This document shows, piece after piece, positions 9,755-23,176 of a DNA stretch of 64,000 nt (within the stretch, counting starts at the first letter, position 1; each line of letters opens with the position of its first letter). The notes under the pieces are model-generated. The model had not been told where the DNA came from. It made no database searches and saw only the letters and a program-made list of their open reading frames with translations. Position numbers and translations under genes: made by a program. The DNA lies in assembly GCA_012976225.1 (NCBI GenBank), contig JAAVVG010000043.1, positions 1 to 64,000 on the forward strand, given 5' to 3'. Source of the DNA: Golubevia sp. BC0850 (taxonomy: Eukaryota > Basidiomycota > Exobasidiomycetes > Golubeviales > Golubeviaceae).

Positions 9755-12700
9755 TTACCTGATGGCCTGTCTAGCTAACCTCTGCAACAAATAAAGAGAT
9801 TGCCTTTGTCTATTAATCATAAGTTGTTCCTGATTTGAATCTTCCTTAGATGCAGAAGTTTCTTTAGAAGTTTTTGTCTTGGAGGCTCTACTAGTCGGAG
9901 GTAAGAACCCTCTAACTTCTCTCCTATGTCTTTTTTCAGCTTCCAAACAATTCTTCTTCAATTCTTCATCTTCCATGACGATAAGATTTTGATGTTGCAG
10001 TTGTAATTGAAGTTCAACTTCCTCTTCTCCATCTTCTTCAGCATTGTCCTGAGCTACAGCATTTGGAGATCCCCCTTCCCAATCCACCGGAATGACAGAA
10101 GAAGTTCCAGTACTCGCTCTAGCTCGATTGATAGATCTTAGAGAACCAGTTTCTGTATCTTCTTCACCTCCGAATCCTGTTGCTGGACTACTAAATCTAG
10201 GTCTATTCATGACTTTATCTCTCCAAGATAAGTCACCTTTAACTGCTTCTGTTGAATCCAGCAAAGCTTTCTCTTTACCTTTTCCTTTGAGAGTTGCTCC
10301 CAAATCTTCCGGATCATCTAATTCCATCTGCTCAAATACGTCCGGCTCTTCAATCCTACCAGGTTTGGATAACCAAGTCATTTTGATAGGATCGAAAATC
10401 ATATCTCCAACTACTCTAGCTCCACCAACAGTTGAAGTTTGATTTGAAGTCGAAGTTGAAGGAGCTGTTTTCAAGCTTGAAGTACTCATAGGATGATTCG
10501 ATTTCTGACCCAAAGCACTTGATTTCCCCTTCGACCCTGAATTGAGACCGAAATTGACATTCGGATTTGCATGACTGGTTCCAAAAGCAGCTCTATTACT
10601 TGAAATAAGATTAGGAGCAGAAAGTGGTGAAATCAAAGCAGGTCTAGTACTTGAATTCAAAGAATTTTCGAAAACTCTAAGAGCAATCTCATTTCCTTCC
10701 CACTTTTGACGAATTGGATTCCATTTCATTTCAGCAGAACCACCACCGATACCTAAGCCTCCTAAACCCAAGGGAGAACTCGGATTAGAGCTTCCTAAGT
10801 TTTGAATCAACGTTGGTCTTCTACGATTCTTGGTCTTTCGAGAAGGTTTTGGAGATGAAGTTGAACTTTGAATTTGTGATGATGGAGCAGAGGATGATGA
10901 TTGATTTTGAGGTGAAGGCTAGAAAAGGATCGGAATAGTCGAAATGAGAAGGTTGAAATGGTCAGTAAGGTAGGCTCAGACCTTGCTGCTACTCGGACCT
11001 CAAAAGAGACTCACCTTCAAAGAATTAGGATTAACAGACCCTTTGACTTTAATAGTGTCATCACCTAATTTCTTCTCAAAATTCCCACTTCCAACCAAAG
11101 GACTAGCGTTTCTCCTCCAAAAAGGAGTTGCAGCATTCCCCGTTGAATAAGGAGTAGGAGAACTTCTAGCCGTACTTCCACTAGACCCAGTGACTGGTAG
11201 ATCATCAAATCCATCCAATTCATGACCATCACCATACTGTCTAGCTCTTTTTGGTCTTCTCATCAATCTGACAGCAGCATCTCTAGCAGCAGCAGCAGTA
11301 GCTGTAATAGCAGTATATGGAGAATTAGGTCTTCTAATCAATGCTGAAGAATTTTGTTCGCTAGAAGCTTGAGCACGTGCTAAAGAAGAAGCAGTTGGTA
11401 GAGTAAATCTCATCGGACCTGTTGGGGTACTAGGTCGAGCTGGAGGAAGAGTTATCGAATTTGGTGAAGTTGAGAGATTGAATCGATTCTTGATTGATTC
11501 TTGAGTTGGAACTTTGAATGAGGTTTGATGTAAAGATTCTGCACTTCCAGATTTTGGTAGGCTCGGAAGATTTCCAGAACCGATTGAGGAGGAAGTTATT
11601 GGAGGTTTGCTTGATCGATTAGATGTTGAAGAGGTTGAGTGTTTACTTTCATTTTCACCACTTAACATTGGTAAAGATCTTTTTCTAATCAAAGATCTTG
11701 GTCTAGAAAGAAGTGAATTGGAAGAAGGTTGATTTGTAAAATTTGATCCTCCTACTGCTGATGATGATGTGCCAACAGTGCTAGAATTAAAAGCATTCCC
11801 AGTAACTCTAGAAAAGAAGTTCAGATTCCCAACACTTTTCTCTCCTCTAAGATTTCTATCTCTTTGTTGTTGTTGTTGTTGTCTTGGACCAGTTCCAGGA
11901 AGATGACTATAAGCAGAAGGAGCTCTTGGAGGAGACGATTTTGCCATATTTGAACTTCCATTTGAACCAGAAGATAGATGATGTTGATGTTGAGTGGAAG
12001 AAAAAGCAGGTGAAGAGTTTGTGACTTTGAAAAGTGGAGGTTGAGGATTCGAAGTTGAGGTTGAAGGGGTTGGAAAGTTGGAAGAAGCTGAAACTTTTCT
12101 AGAAGCGTTATTTGAATTCCTAGTATTTGAAGTAGAAGTGGTCGTCCTACTTCTCGGTGCCCTGCCAACTTGTTGAATTACTCCCTGTTGAGCTTGAACC
12201 TTCCCTCTTCCAATTCCAGAAGTCGTAGTAGAATGACCTCTTTTAGAACCACCAGCTCCTATCGCCATTCCAGTATTTCTAACTTTGAAACTCAAACCAT
12301 TAGCTTTCAATCTATAAGGACTTAAATCCAAATCATCGGTGATAATCAATCCTTTACCAAAATCTTGATCTTCTTCAAGATCGAAATCCTTCCTGTTCTT
12401 CAAATTGGATCTCAAATCGTTTTGACTGATTCTAGGAGGTAATTGATGACCTTTAGATCTAGCATCTAACATAGCTTGTAATTTCTCTCTAGTATTAGAA
12501 TGATTCCCACCAACATTTGATAAAGTATCAGATTTCTTCTTGATCTTTCTTCTGTTTTTACTTATTAGATTTGAGAAATTCCCTTCATTTTCGTCATCGG
12601 CATTTGAATTTCCAGAGACATCGTCTTCCTCGTCCCCTCCTCTTTCCAAATCTCCCTCTCTTTCATCTTCAGCAGGACCAAAAACACTTTCAGGAAACAC

Positions 12701-13972
12701 TAAACCTTCTAAAAGATCCTCACCTTCATCTTCTTTAGATTCCTCATCTTCAACTTCAGAGGTCGAATTGCTGGTAGCTTTGCCTCTATTGATTCTTCTT
12801 CTCTGATTTTCAGATCTAACTTCAGGAGAAGAAGAAAGACTTCCACCACCACTAGACGGTCCACTTAATTCATTCCATAAAATCCTTTCCTTCTCTAAAG
12901 TGGAAATGGAATTCCGTTTCCTAATTTCAGTAGGTGATAAATGAAGTCTTAACAATTGAGGAGACAATTCGAAATCGTTTTCCATTTCGATTTGTTCTAA
13001 TCCTTTCTCTGAATTCTGATGAATGTTCATTGGATTGGTTCGGTTTTGAGAAAGTGAAGAGGGAGAAAGTCTAGAAATTGAGGTAAACTTAGAAGGAGTT
13101 TTAGGCATGGAATTAGGTCTCGAAGAAGGATTTGAAGAACTAACGTCAGAAGATGAAGAAATCTTTCCCTTTTGATTTGAGGAAGAAGTTTGTTTTCTAT
13201 TCCTTAATTCAGGAGAAGGACTATCAGTAGTCCAATCTGTAGAAGTGTAATTTCGGGTCGTACTAAGATAAGGATTCCCACCTCCAACACTAGCGCTACT
13301 TTTACTTTGATGAGATTCTTCTGAAAAGGAATTACTATTCCTATTATTTAAATCTCCCTTTCCTCCAGATTCATCATCATCACTAAGGTCATCCAATTCT
13401 AATTCACTAGTAAAAGATCTGGGTCCATCCAAAGTAGAAGCTACTTCCACCCCTCCTCTCCGCTGGTCTTTGGACAAATGATCTGGGATTTCTAAATCCT
13501 CATCCCAATCTCCGCCCCCATTAATATCAACTCTTTCATTGATGTTAGGTCTACTATTCAATTGAGTTATAGTTCCAGTAAAGACACTTTGACCTTCAGA
13601 TCTAGTAGTTTTGGAAGCTTCTCTTAAAGATTCTAAAGTTTTATCAGCCAGAGAGGATAATTTGATTGTATCCACTTGCTCTTGATCTTCTTCTTGTGAA
13701 TCTTTATCCCAATCTAATTCATCATGATCATCATATTCAAGTCTCACCTTTGATCCTCCACTCTCAATCTCTTCTCTTGCCTCCAAATCAGCATCGATCT
13801 CATCATCATCTTCATCGAAATCTCTCAATTGATTCTCAAGTTCTTGATCCGAATCTTCTTGAGGATGATTGAGTTTGGATTGAGGATGAGATGGATCTGG
13901 CTCTGAAGGATCATCTCGGAAATCGAAATCTCCATCGTTCCAATCTTCTGTTACTGAGAGGTTCGTGTTCAT
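9755..13972 (-). CDS. byr4: Byr4/Bfa1-like mitotic-exit GAP scaffold
   Basis: Two exons, complement(join(9755..10918,11015..13972)), 1373 aa. Byr4/Bfa1 is the spindle-pole scaffold that pairs with the Cdc16/Bub2 TBC protein to form the GAP for the Spg1/Tem1 GTPase and so restrain septation and mitotic exit. The sequence shows the family's signature blocks. Near the N-terminus are paired acidic/aromatic motifs (EDWNDGDFDF, then GDWDEDLEIPD around residue 160) and a GTITQL element between them. In the second exon are IRQKWEGNEIALRVFE and GDMIFDPIKMTWL, followed by the C-terminal EAEKRHRRE block. The long centre is Ser/Asn-rich and disordered. Family assignment rests on these short blocks because overall conservation in Byr4 is low. 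Its partners are not in the window. Confidence 0.78.
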
Positions 13973-15306
13973 GACTGGTGATTGAGGATTGGATTTGAGA
14001 AAGAACGCGATTCCTTATTCAAGATGAAGAGAGGAGGAGAGGATGGGGATGTGTAGCTTCGAGGTCCGAGGGGTCGTTAGATGGGTGCGAGTGCTGAGAG
14101 AAGAGATTCTTGATGCTCTTCTCTTGAGAGATTTGGCAAGTTTGAGGTTTGAACTTAAGAAGTGAAGACCAGCAACATCTTGATCAGAAGCAAGTTGACT
14201 CGACTCTCGAAATAAAGTTGGATGGCAGCTTCACTGTGATCCACGTCAAGGACATAGGTGATGGATAAGCCGAGCCTCGGTCTTCTAGCCATTCACACAT
14301 CGTCTTAATCTCGACGAAATGTAAAGATATGGGACGGTATTGTTTCAATTCAAAGATCTCTTCCAAAGAAGAACAAAGGGTGAAGCGGCGAGGAGGAGCA
14401 AGGCATTCTCATTCTCACTCGCCTGTGTCCACCTACCCGCATTGATGACTCCTCCTTCCACTTTCAAGACCCCTCCTTTGGAGAAGAAGTCTCGATTGGT
14501 ATGACTTAGGTGCTTAACGAACCGAGAGCTCGGCAATCAAAACTCTATGAATCGCACCTTGCTACCTGGAAGGAGCTGCGTTGTCTTCCAGTCAAAGCAT
14601 TTTCCAACGACACTGGCTACTTCTTTTTTTTCTTTTTTTTTTTGTTGGCCATCCTGTTTTTTGAAAGTGATTAAAATTGAATCTTCATCATCGGAATGCC
14701 ATACGAACCTTTCTGTGCTCTCTACCTCTCTTCTCGTGGGGGCGACGAGGGGTGATACGGGAGCAGACAGCGGGTTCAAAAAAGGGAAGAGAGAGAGAAA
14801 GAGTCACACAGAAAATTGACTTGAATCTCGACACTCTCCACCACCTCAAGATCAACAAAAGTACGTATCTTCATTTTCTTATTCAAGCCTCATCCGATAC
14901 GGAGGTTCACCTCAAGATCATTGCTGGACAGAACGAAGGGCGAAGGAGGGTGGGGGGGATGAGAATTTTCAGCAGAGGAAGAAATCTTCTCAAACTCATG
15001 AAATCGAGAGAGCGCTCCTCGAATAGAGCTGGGACGCTACCTCAATCTTTCTAGAACTGCTGTAGCTGGAATTTGGGGACATATGGAAGCGTCAAATGAT
15101 GGAGGAATCGGAGGATGGGTGGATTCGAGGTTCTGCTGCAGGAAGGAAGGAAGGTCATGCTGTCCCTCTAAATATCAACTGCTACTCGCAATTGAATCAC
15201 TCCAATTCAATGAGGATACATCGTCAAATTCAATTGCAAATCCATTAACCGAACCCGCAACTTCAGAAGACTGACCCCCACCACCTCCCCTCCTCTCTAC
15301 CACAGG
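13973..15306. promoter_or_regulatory. Divergent byr4 / rpl13 upstream region with probable rpl13 5'UTR intron
   Basis: The two genes diverge across this 1.3 kb. A perfect GTACGT donor at 14861 and the acceptor ccacag ending at 15305, one base before the rpl13 ATG, suggest a 445-nt 5'UTR intron, the common arrangement for ribosomal protein genes. A T-rich tract lies near 14623-14645. Small open frames at 14.2-15.1 kb are unlike any protein family and were not called. Confidence 0.5.
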
Positions 15307-16700
15307 ATGGGTTTCCGCCACAACAACGTTCTCCACAACAACCATTTCCGTAAGGATTGGCAACGTCGTGTCAAAGTTTGGTTTGATCAACCAGGATCAA
15401 AGACTCGTAGACGTAATGCTCGTTCAGCCAAGGCCACAGCCCTAGGACTCAAACCTCTACAATCTCTACGTCCAGCTGTCAGATGTCCAACCATCAAATA
15501 CAACACTAAAGTTCGTGCTGGAAAAGGTTTCACTCCAACTGAACTTAAAGCTGCTGGAATTCCAAAGTTGGAAGCTAAGGCTATTGGAATCCCAGTCGAT
15601 CATAGGAGAAAGAACAGATCTGAAGAAAGTTTGAAGATCAATGTTGAGAGAGTCAAGGCTTATAGGGAAAGACTTGTTGTTATGCCAAGACGCAATAAGA
15701 AAAACAAAGGAAAGGTTCGTATAAAGCGGGATGGGGATCGAGAGTTGGATGGGCGGGATTCGGGGTTTTGGGTTTCGAGTCGGGAGGGACATGGTGATAA
15801 AAGTTTGTCGTGATCTCTCAACTTCTTTGAAAGTAAGAGCAAATCCTTACAATACCAAGTCCAGAATCATCCAACCATGGCTCCTTGAAAGAATCATCAA
15901 CCTTAACTTCCACTCAGGCGCTCCCAAGATTCAAGTCAGCTAACAGGACCGCCTTCTGACTCTCCTATCTCTCCTATCCCCCATTCAATTCTCTCAGGTT
16001 CCAAACCTTGCCAATGTCGACACCACTCGTGATGTTACCTCTGCCTTCCCTCTACCAGCTGGTGTCGCCGCCGAGGCTCCTCGTGCCATTACCTCCGAAG
16101 AGAAGGAAGCCCAGGCTTTCAGAACTCTACGTGTTTCCCGTGCCGACCACAGGAACGCTGGTACCAGAAAGGCTCGTCAACAAAAGGTGAGTTGGAGATG
16201 TAGATAGAGAATAGGTGGATTTGAGAGAAGCATTGGAGGGAGAGGTTGGAAAGGTTAGGAGGCTGCGGACAGGAAAGACGGTGGAAGAACAGGATCAGAA
16301 CAGAAGGAAAGCATTCTAGAAGACCAGCAGTTGGGAGTAAATTTGTTGGTGAGACGAGATGTCCAAGAAGTTAAGCTGAAAGAGAGCCCATGCGTGAGAC
16401 ATCAGAGCTATACAGTTAGCTGGTCCGTGGACAGACCATGAAGAGATAATGTGATAGAACAGAACTCAGTGCACGTCAGGACAACCCAGAAGGGCAGTGG
16501 CGAGAGAAAGGATTCGTCTGCCTGCGATGGAAGCTTTCTCGATTTCCAGAGGACACCATGCTCTGTTCCTGAGGACCACACTCCGACTTCTCAAGATCGC
16601 GCATCACTGACAAGCTTCTCTTTTTTCCTATTCTTCTCTTTTCACTCCTCTTGTTTTCCGAGGACAGAAGGACGAAGAAGCTGCCAACGCCAAGAAGTAA
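15307..16700 (+). CDS. rpl13: 60S ribosomal protein eL13 (RPL13)
   Basis: Component of the cytosolic large ribosomal subunit. Exons join(15307..15714,15998..16186,16668..16700), 209 aa, the usual eL13 length. The first exon carries the diagnostic LHNNHFRKDWQRRVKVWFDQ opening, RRNARSAKA, VRAGKGFTPTELKAAGI and IGIPVDHRRKNRSEES. The second exon holds the AFRTLRVSRADHRNAGTR segment, and the last exon is only 11 codons including the stop. Intron 1 (283 nt) and intron 2 (481 nt) are much longer than most introns in this window, which leaves room for an intron-encoded small RNA. I saw no convincing C/D or H/ACA boxes. Confidence 0.97.
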
Positions 16701-17668
16701 ACAACTCTCCCGACTATTTTCTTCCAGCATCCTTGAAATTTCTATTCTCCCCTCTTTCCTTTCTCAATTGTTCTTTATTCTCGCTGTTTCTTCAAGCCTG
16801 TTTCATTATTCTCCTTCCTTGGTTCACTTTGACGATCGTGTCAAAAAAGGATCCAACCAAACCAAAACTCACAAATCCCATGTTTTCTTCTCGCAAGTCT
16901 TTTAGCTCTCTTTTTTTCCCTTGCGAAAAGAGTATAAACATTTAATCATCAATTTAAAATTGACTTTCTCTCCCTTGCAACTTCATGTTCATTCATCGAT
17001 CCAATCACTTCACTCACCCAAAACAAACATTATGAGATGTATGCTTTTTTACAAACCAACAAAATCACAAACATCCCTTGGCTTCAACCTGTGATGGACT
17101 GACTGAGTTTTGTCTATTTGGTAGGTTGTCGTGATGGAAATTTGGAGAGAGGTTCAGGACGAGAGTAGACATCGAACAGGAGAGGACAAAGAGCTGGGGA
17201 CTGGCAGCAAATTTGAAATTGAGACGTGAACATAATTCCAGCAGATTTACTTCTTCTTGGTCGCCAACTAGATCAGGAAGCGACTGGAAGTCCGACCTGG
17301 AGCAGTGGAGAAGAGAGGAGTATGGGGTTTGGACGTTGTCAGAAGCAAGAATCTCAGCCCGCGAAACAACATCAGCACAAAGGTACCTAGATTCTGAAGG
17401 CTTAAAGCTTTCGATATTCTTTCTAGAACTCTGAAGTTTTTGGCTCCCAAGTGGGATCTTTGAAAATTGAGTCATAGGCTTCACGAGATTTCACTTTGAC
17501 CTTCTCCAATCTCTGTAGAAGGTGTCGCCAACACGCTGACGAAGCACTCAATCAAAAGAGCGAGAACAATGTAGTTTATGAATGCTGAATATTAGTACAA
17601 AGATTGGAAATGCAGGACACACGATAGCTTTCTCCCACCCTCACCCCACTCGATTGACCTCTATTTAT
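16701..17668. other. Convergent 3' intergenic region
   Basis: Lies between the 3' ends of rpl13 (+) and rdh54 (-). It is T/C-rich just after rpl13, consistent with 3'UTR and polyadenylation sequence. No credible gene, RNA or repeat is seen. Confidence 0.4.
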
Positions 17669-20600
17669 CTATCTCCCTCCCACCAGCAGCTTTCTTCGTT
17701 CCATCTCCTCGTCTGAATCGTCGTCCAAATTCTCACTTTCAGGCTTCCCTTTACCCTTTCCATTCACATTTTCTCTCTTCTCACACTCATTCTTCTTAGC
17801 CTCCTGCAGTTGATTGGCACTCTTAGTGTAAACGTAGAGAACCGATCCTGGATCCATTGCAGAGATGTTGAAAGTTGCGGTCCCCTGAGGATCTTGATCT
17901 GACTGAGACGAAGAGTCTTCCTCTTTGTCGTCTTCATCTTCATCAGAGTCGATTGGAGGTGAAGAAGAGTTACGAGCTCGTTTCTTTGAGGGCTTTTTTC
18001 CGACTTGAGTTTCCTTCTCGTTCCTTTCAGGGGTGGAAGCAGGATCCGAATCGATGATCTCCTTCTTGATGTGTAGATTGGCTTGATCGAGCTGTTCCAA
18101 AAGACTTGGTCTCTTCTTCTCCGGAACCCTCTGTTCCATCTCTGCATTCAAGTTTGCTCCGCTCTCAGGACCTGGAAGAAGAGAATCATCGCTTTCGAGA
18201 TTTGGATGGAGTAGAGCAGCGCCTTTGGATGGGGAAGAAACTTGAGACTGGGACTGAGTTGAGATGATGCGAGGTGGAGCTTGGGTAGCGACGATTGCTT
18301 GAAGAATCGGATCATCGAGTTCATCAGAAGCTGAAGGCTTGGTGCAGTCCAAATGAGACCAGTCGAAGAGAGCGACGAGTTTGGCTCTCTTGTCACGAGC
18401 GTTCTGCAAAAGCAAAAGGAGTCAAGGCAAATTTCCGATCAGTCTTTCAAGGATTCATTGAAGAAGGTCGAAAGACTTGAGGCTCATCGGAAGCACTTAC
18501 TTTCTGAGCTTGAGTAACGTTGTGTTGACTAGCATGCTGAAATCCAACTTCTTGACTCGATTCATCATCGTTGTCGTCTTCTCTGACAGCCCTGTTCCCG
18601 CTCTTGCGAGCATCGTCCAGCTTGCCAGTACCACCACAAGAGCAGCATAGATGATCGTGAGAGAGACATTTGGTGTCTTCGTGTAGACGGAAGATATCGC
18701 GTAGCTGAAGTGAGGGAAAGTTAAAAGAGGTTTATTAGGTGATGAAGGATCAAATTCAGAAGGAAGACCTCCGAACTCACCTCCTCGGCACTGAAAGAGT
18801 CTGAGGACTTGGAAGAAGCAGCATTCGAATCCTGGGAAGAGAAGAGAAGAAAAAGAAGTCGAGAAACGGTCAGAGACATTGAGAGCATGCAAATCTCGGA
18901 TCGACGTAGATGAAATTCACCATCAAAGAATCACTCAGCCCCATCTTACTGATCTGTCTCTGAAAGATCTTCTCGTCCATAGTTCCAGCGATGAGAAGTC
19001 TGTAGATGTAGCAAGTCTTCTTCTGGCCATCTCTATGAATTCTAGCCATGACTTGAAGGTCAGTTGCTGGATTCCAGTCCGAGTCGAAGAGTACGAGACG
19101 GTTGGCTCCGATCAAGTTTAGACCAACTCCACCTGACTTGGCCGATAGGAGAAAGACGACTGAAAAGAAGAAGTGGGGCGAGGGGAAGGTGTCAGCAACA
19201 AGTCTAGCACAGCTGACATCTTGACAGGTTGGTGGGGAACTCACAAGAAGACGTGACACTCGATTTGTTGCTGATTCGAATGGAACGGGGATGAAACGTT
19301 TTAGTGATTAGTGATTGAGAAACTAGACAGTTAGTAGAAGAAAACAGAAACTCACAAGGTGTTGACGATGTCCATTCTATCAGCTTCTTTCGTCTTTCCG
19401 TCGAGACGAACGAAACTATAACGAGACTTCCTGCAAGCTCCTTCTATGATGTCTAAAGTTGCTGTGAAGTTCTGAGATTCAAGAATCAAGGAAGATGAGA
19501 ACAAAAGAAAAGATCAGCGTTGAGAGCAAGCAAAGACCATCAAGTCCTGTCAGACAACTTACAGAGCACACCACAACTTTGTCTTGAGTAGTCTCTCTGG
19601 TCTTGCGGAGGATGCTCATGAGAGTCATCATCTTACCTGTGAGAGGAATTGAACATGAGGGTGTCAAAAGTCTGTGGGAAATTATCGTGAATTGAAGAGA
19701 AGCCAAGGAGAACTTACCACTTAGACTAGGATCGCAAGCGACTCGATTCTTAGGATAAGCCTTCAAAACATCTCCTAACATAGCCTTTCCAACTGAATCT
19801 TCTGCTCCAGGTTTATTTTTCTCTTCCACAGTCCTAAGCAGAAGCTCCGGAGAATTACAAAGCTTTCTCAAATGACCAATCAAGACCAAAGGATTACTTG
19901 AGACTCCATTTAAGACTTGTCTCATCAGACCTGAACCTAGAATGTGCTTGTAAATGTCGATTTGAAGGACAGTCGGAGAGCAGAATACCACGAACTCTAG
20001 CTTTGGAAGAAGATAAGCTGAAAGAAGATCGGCAGTACGACGTAGAATGATTTGATTCGTAATCTTGGCTAGCTGTTGAGTCCTAGCTTCTCCAGTCTCT
20101 CTGACTTCTCTACGAGAATTTTGCATTCTAGACTTGACGATCGGGTCTTCAAACACTTTCTTGAAGGTAGGATAATCCCCAATTAAACCTGGATTGACGA
20201 AATCGATCTGAGATTGAAGAAGGGAACAAAGGTCAGAGACTACTGAAGGAATCAAAGGAGAATAAAACATGAATCTACACTCACCATAGCATAGAACTCC
20301 GAAAGATCGTTCTGGAGAGATGGTGTTGGGATCAAACTGGCAAGTTAGAGAAGAAGCTTTTGAGAGAACCAAAATTCCGACTCACCTGAATAGGAGTTCC
20401 TGACAGAATGATTCTTCTCCTCGTTGTCAATTCATCGAACATCTTCGTAGTCTTAGCATCTTTGGATTTCAACCTATGACCTTCGTCGCAGACTATCAAG
20501 CCAATAGGCGGTTGGACTCCTTTCAGAACTGAGATACAAGTTCTTAGCTTCTCGTAACCAATAATCAGAACTTGGTAGGTTTTCGATCTGACGAAAGATT

Positions 20601-23176
20601 CAATCTTCTGTTGCCCTGAAGAATCGATTGCTAAGACGTTGATCGAGTTGTTACTGAGCAACAATAGGGGAGGGGAGAGTAGCAACAGTCAGCTTGAAAT
20701 CACGATGTATGCTTCAGAGGTCAGAGCCAAAGCTCACCCGATCCATTTTCTGAATTCACGTTTCCAATTCTGGTGGTTGGGAAACAGAATTGAGAAGGAA
20801 GAGAAGTTGAGGCGAGATGTTCAGCGACAAATCCGACGCTTCGAAGTCCCGAGTTGAACTCGTTTCAGCTCACCTTGACAAGCGAGAGCGGACATACGAT
20901 AAGAACTCTATCGATGGTAGCAGAAGCAGGAGTGTAGTAGCAGCTTTGACCTGTCAGGGAGATGCCATGGCATGGTAATGAGGAAGATATGAGATCAACA
21001 TCTTGAATGAAAAAGACGAAGGGAAGAGGGGCAGGACTTACGAAGAAGCATGGAACACAAAGCAATGGTTTGTAAGGTTCTGAAATAGAGCGAGAAAGGA
21101 TGAAGGGAAAGCCCAAAGGAAGAGCTAGTCAGATTTCAAAGACTAGAGAACTGAACACTTCTCGTTTGATGCCTCTTCGAGAGCTCCCAGGAACTCACTT
21201 CCCAAGTCCCATCTCGTCCGCCAAAATGCAACCTTGATAGCTTTGATCAGTATGTCTCATTCCCATTACTGTTTCATAAAGGAACTTGACTCCTGTAACT
21301 TGATGAGGACGGAGATGAGCTGACAAGGATGGGTCCAAGACCACATCTACGATCGGATAGCCTCTGGAGAAAGGAAGAAAGAAAAAAACAGAGAAAAGAA
21401 GAATATGATTGAAATCAGCTGTGAGTCTATCGCGGAACTTGAAGAAGATACCAGTAAGCCTTAAGTAGAGGACACAAACCTACGATTGTAAAGCTTTTGG
21501 TGAGCACCATCCGGGCGTACCATGACGACAGCTCCAGGAGCATCGGCTGGGAATCTATTGAAGTCGAGTGAGCAACAAGAGCAGGTAAGAATCGTTGTGT
21601 GCGTCAGTACTGCTGAAGGTCGAGTCAGCAAAAGCATCGAAGGGAGCTCCACACTCACCGAGAGTGAGCCGTGACACCCATACCGGGATTCGTCAATCCT
21701 AGTTTCGGTTTGGTAGGAGACAAGAAGATAGCGGGGTTGGACTTGGAAGAGAAGTCTTTCTTGGCTTTGAGGGTGAGAAGATGGGGGAACAGCAAGAGAG
21801 AAGACAAGGTCAAAGACTGAACCGCCGAACAAACTCTTTCCCGAAAGAAGAGGCATCAAGAGTGTCGAGAAGCGCATAGTGAGCCGTATCCATCCCCAAG
21901 GTCTATCACTCACCATAGAAATTATTCGTAGAAACCCCTCCACCCTTCTCCTTCTCTTTCTTGATCTTCACCTCTCCATCTCCATCTGACTCATGACTAC
22001 TAACGGTCGGTAGAGAATCAGATCTGGCATTTGATTTTCCAATCACAGCCTTATTTCCTATCCAAGAGCTCTTTGTTCTAGATTGGTTGATTTGAAGTGT
22101 AGTCGGAACCTTAGTAGGAGGTTTGAAAGCAGCCGATACAGGTCTTGATGGGATTGGAGCTTTGGCACGTAAGATTGGAATAGCAGAAGTAAGTGGAGAG
22201 CCATTCAGGTAGTCTTCTTTAGAGATTTCGCGTTCGATCTGAGAAGAGAGTGGGAGGGGGAAAGAGTTCAGATTGTATGCGTGAGGATAGGGAGGAAGGA
22301 TAATGATCTAGATCGCAGATGACGCTGAGAACTTACCTCGATCTGAGATCACAAACAAAGTGAAAATTGAGACAGCAGTGGGAGAGGGGAAGTAACTGTC
22401 AGAGGGTGGAAGGGATTCTTGAAAGAAGGAGGACCAACTCACCTCTTTCCCGCCGACTGAAAGCTCATCCTCAGGTTTGAGATGCCCCTGACCGAACTTG
22501 GCTCCAGTAACCAGACTGCCATACCAATCAAAGAGAAGAAGCCCAAAGGTCAGGACGACTGAGCCCTTCCTCACCCGCACCTAACATCCTCCCAAGAGCC
22601 CTTTCTTACTCACTCTTTGCAAGTTTCAGCGCACTTCAACGAACACGTCGACCCACTAACAGAGACTATGAGAACAGCATCCCCATCCCAAGTCTTGTGT
22701 TTTCTAGCTTGAGGCTTTCTATACTGACAAAGGTAGTAAGCTTCTCCATTGCCACCACTAGCAGGTGAACCACCTGGGTTTGAAGCAGAAAGCTGCTTGG
22801 GATGTAAAGCAGTGGAAGGAGAAGCAGCAGATCTGTCGTTCTGTTGTAAGTCGTTGGAAGTGTAGGAAGGTTTCCTTTGACTTGAGTTTGAATTGATCTT
22901 TGAAGTTGAAGGATTTGAATTGGAATCAGTTTTAGCCATCTTGTTGGATTGATACCCAACTTCCCAGTCTTCTCCCTCTTTACCTGCTCCCAAATCATCA
23001 TCTAAGTCTTCATCGTGATCATCTTTGAAGTTGGATCGAGGATTTGACCTTTTGAGGGGAATTGAAGAGGTGGATCTGGATCTGGAAGGAGTGGAATTGG
23101 AAGAGTTTGCTCCTCTAGAACCTCCAACAACTGAAGGAGATTGGAACTTGGATTTGAGTTTTGTTATAGCATCCAT
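17669..23176 (-). CDS. rdh54: Rdh54/RAD54B-type SNF2 DNA translocase
   Basis: Swi2/Snf2 ATPase of homologous recombination that works with Rad51/Dmc1. The spliced model has 20 exons and 1229 aa, all phases closing: complement(join(17669..18403,18501..18704,18781..18831,18921..19159,19245..19270,19356..19471,19563..19636,19718..20207,20285..20311,20386..20653,20738..20769,20874..20950,21042..21079,21199..21363,21480..21554,21659..21764,21914..22238,22337..22342,22443..22515,22614..23176)). The subfamily motif [20 protein letters not shown] lies near residue 155. It is followed by [14 protein letters not shown], the Walker [15 protein letters not shown] (split by an intron), the DEGH box, the [17 protein letters not shown] segment, and helicase C motifs [20 protein letters not shown] and [10 protein letters not shown]. 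The post-helicase [19 protein letters not shown] matches RAD54B rather than Rad54. The 6-nt exon 22337-22342 is discussed separately. Head and tail are disordered. Confidence 0.92.

Noticed and set aside
11821-12806. Additional frames inside byr4
   Set aside because: Out-of-frame shadows of the low-complexity centre of the byr4 coding exon.
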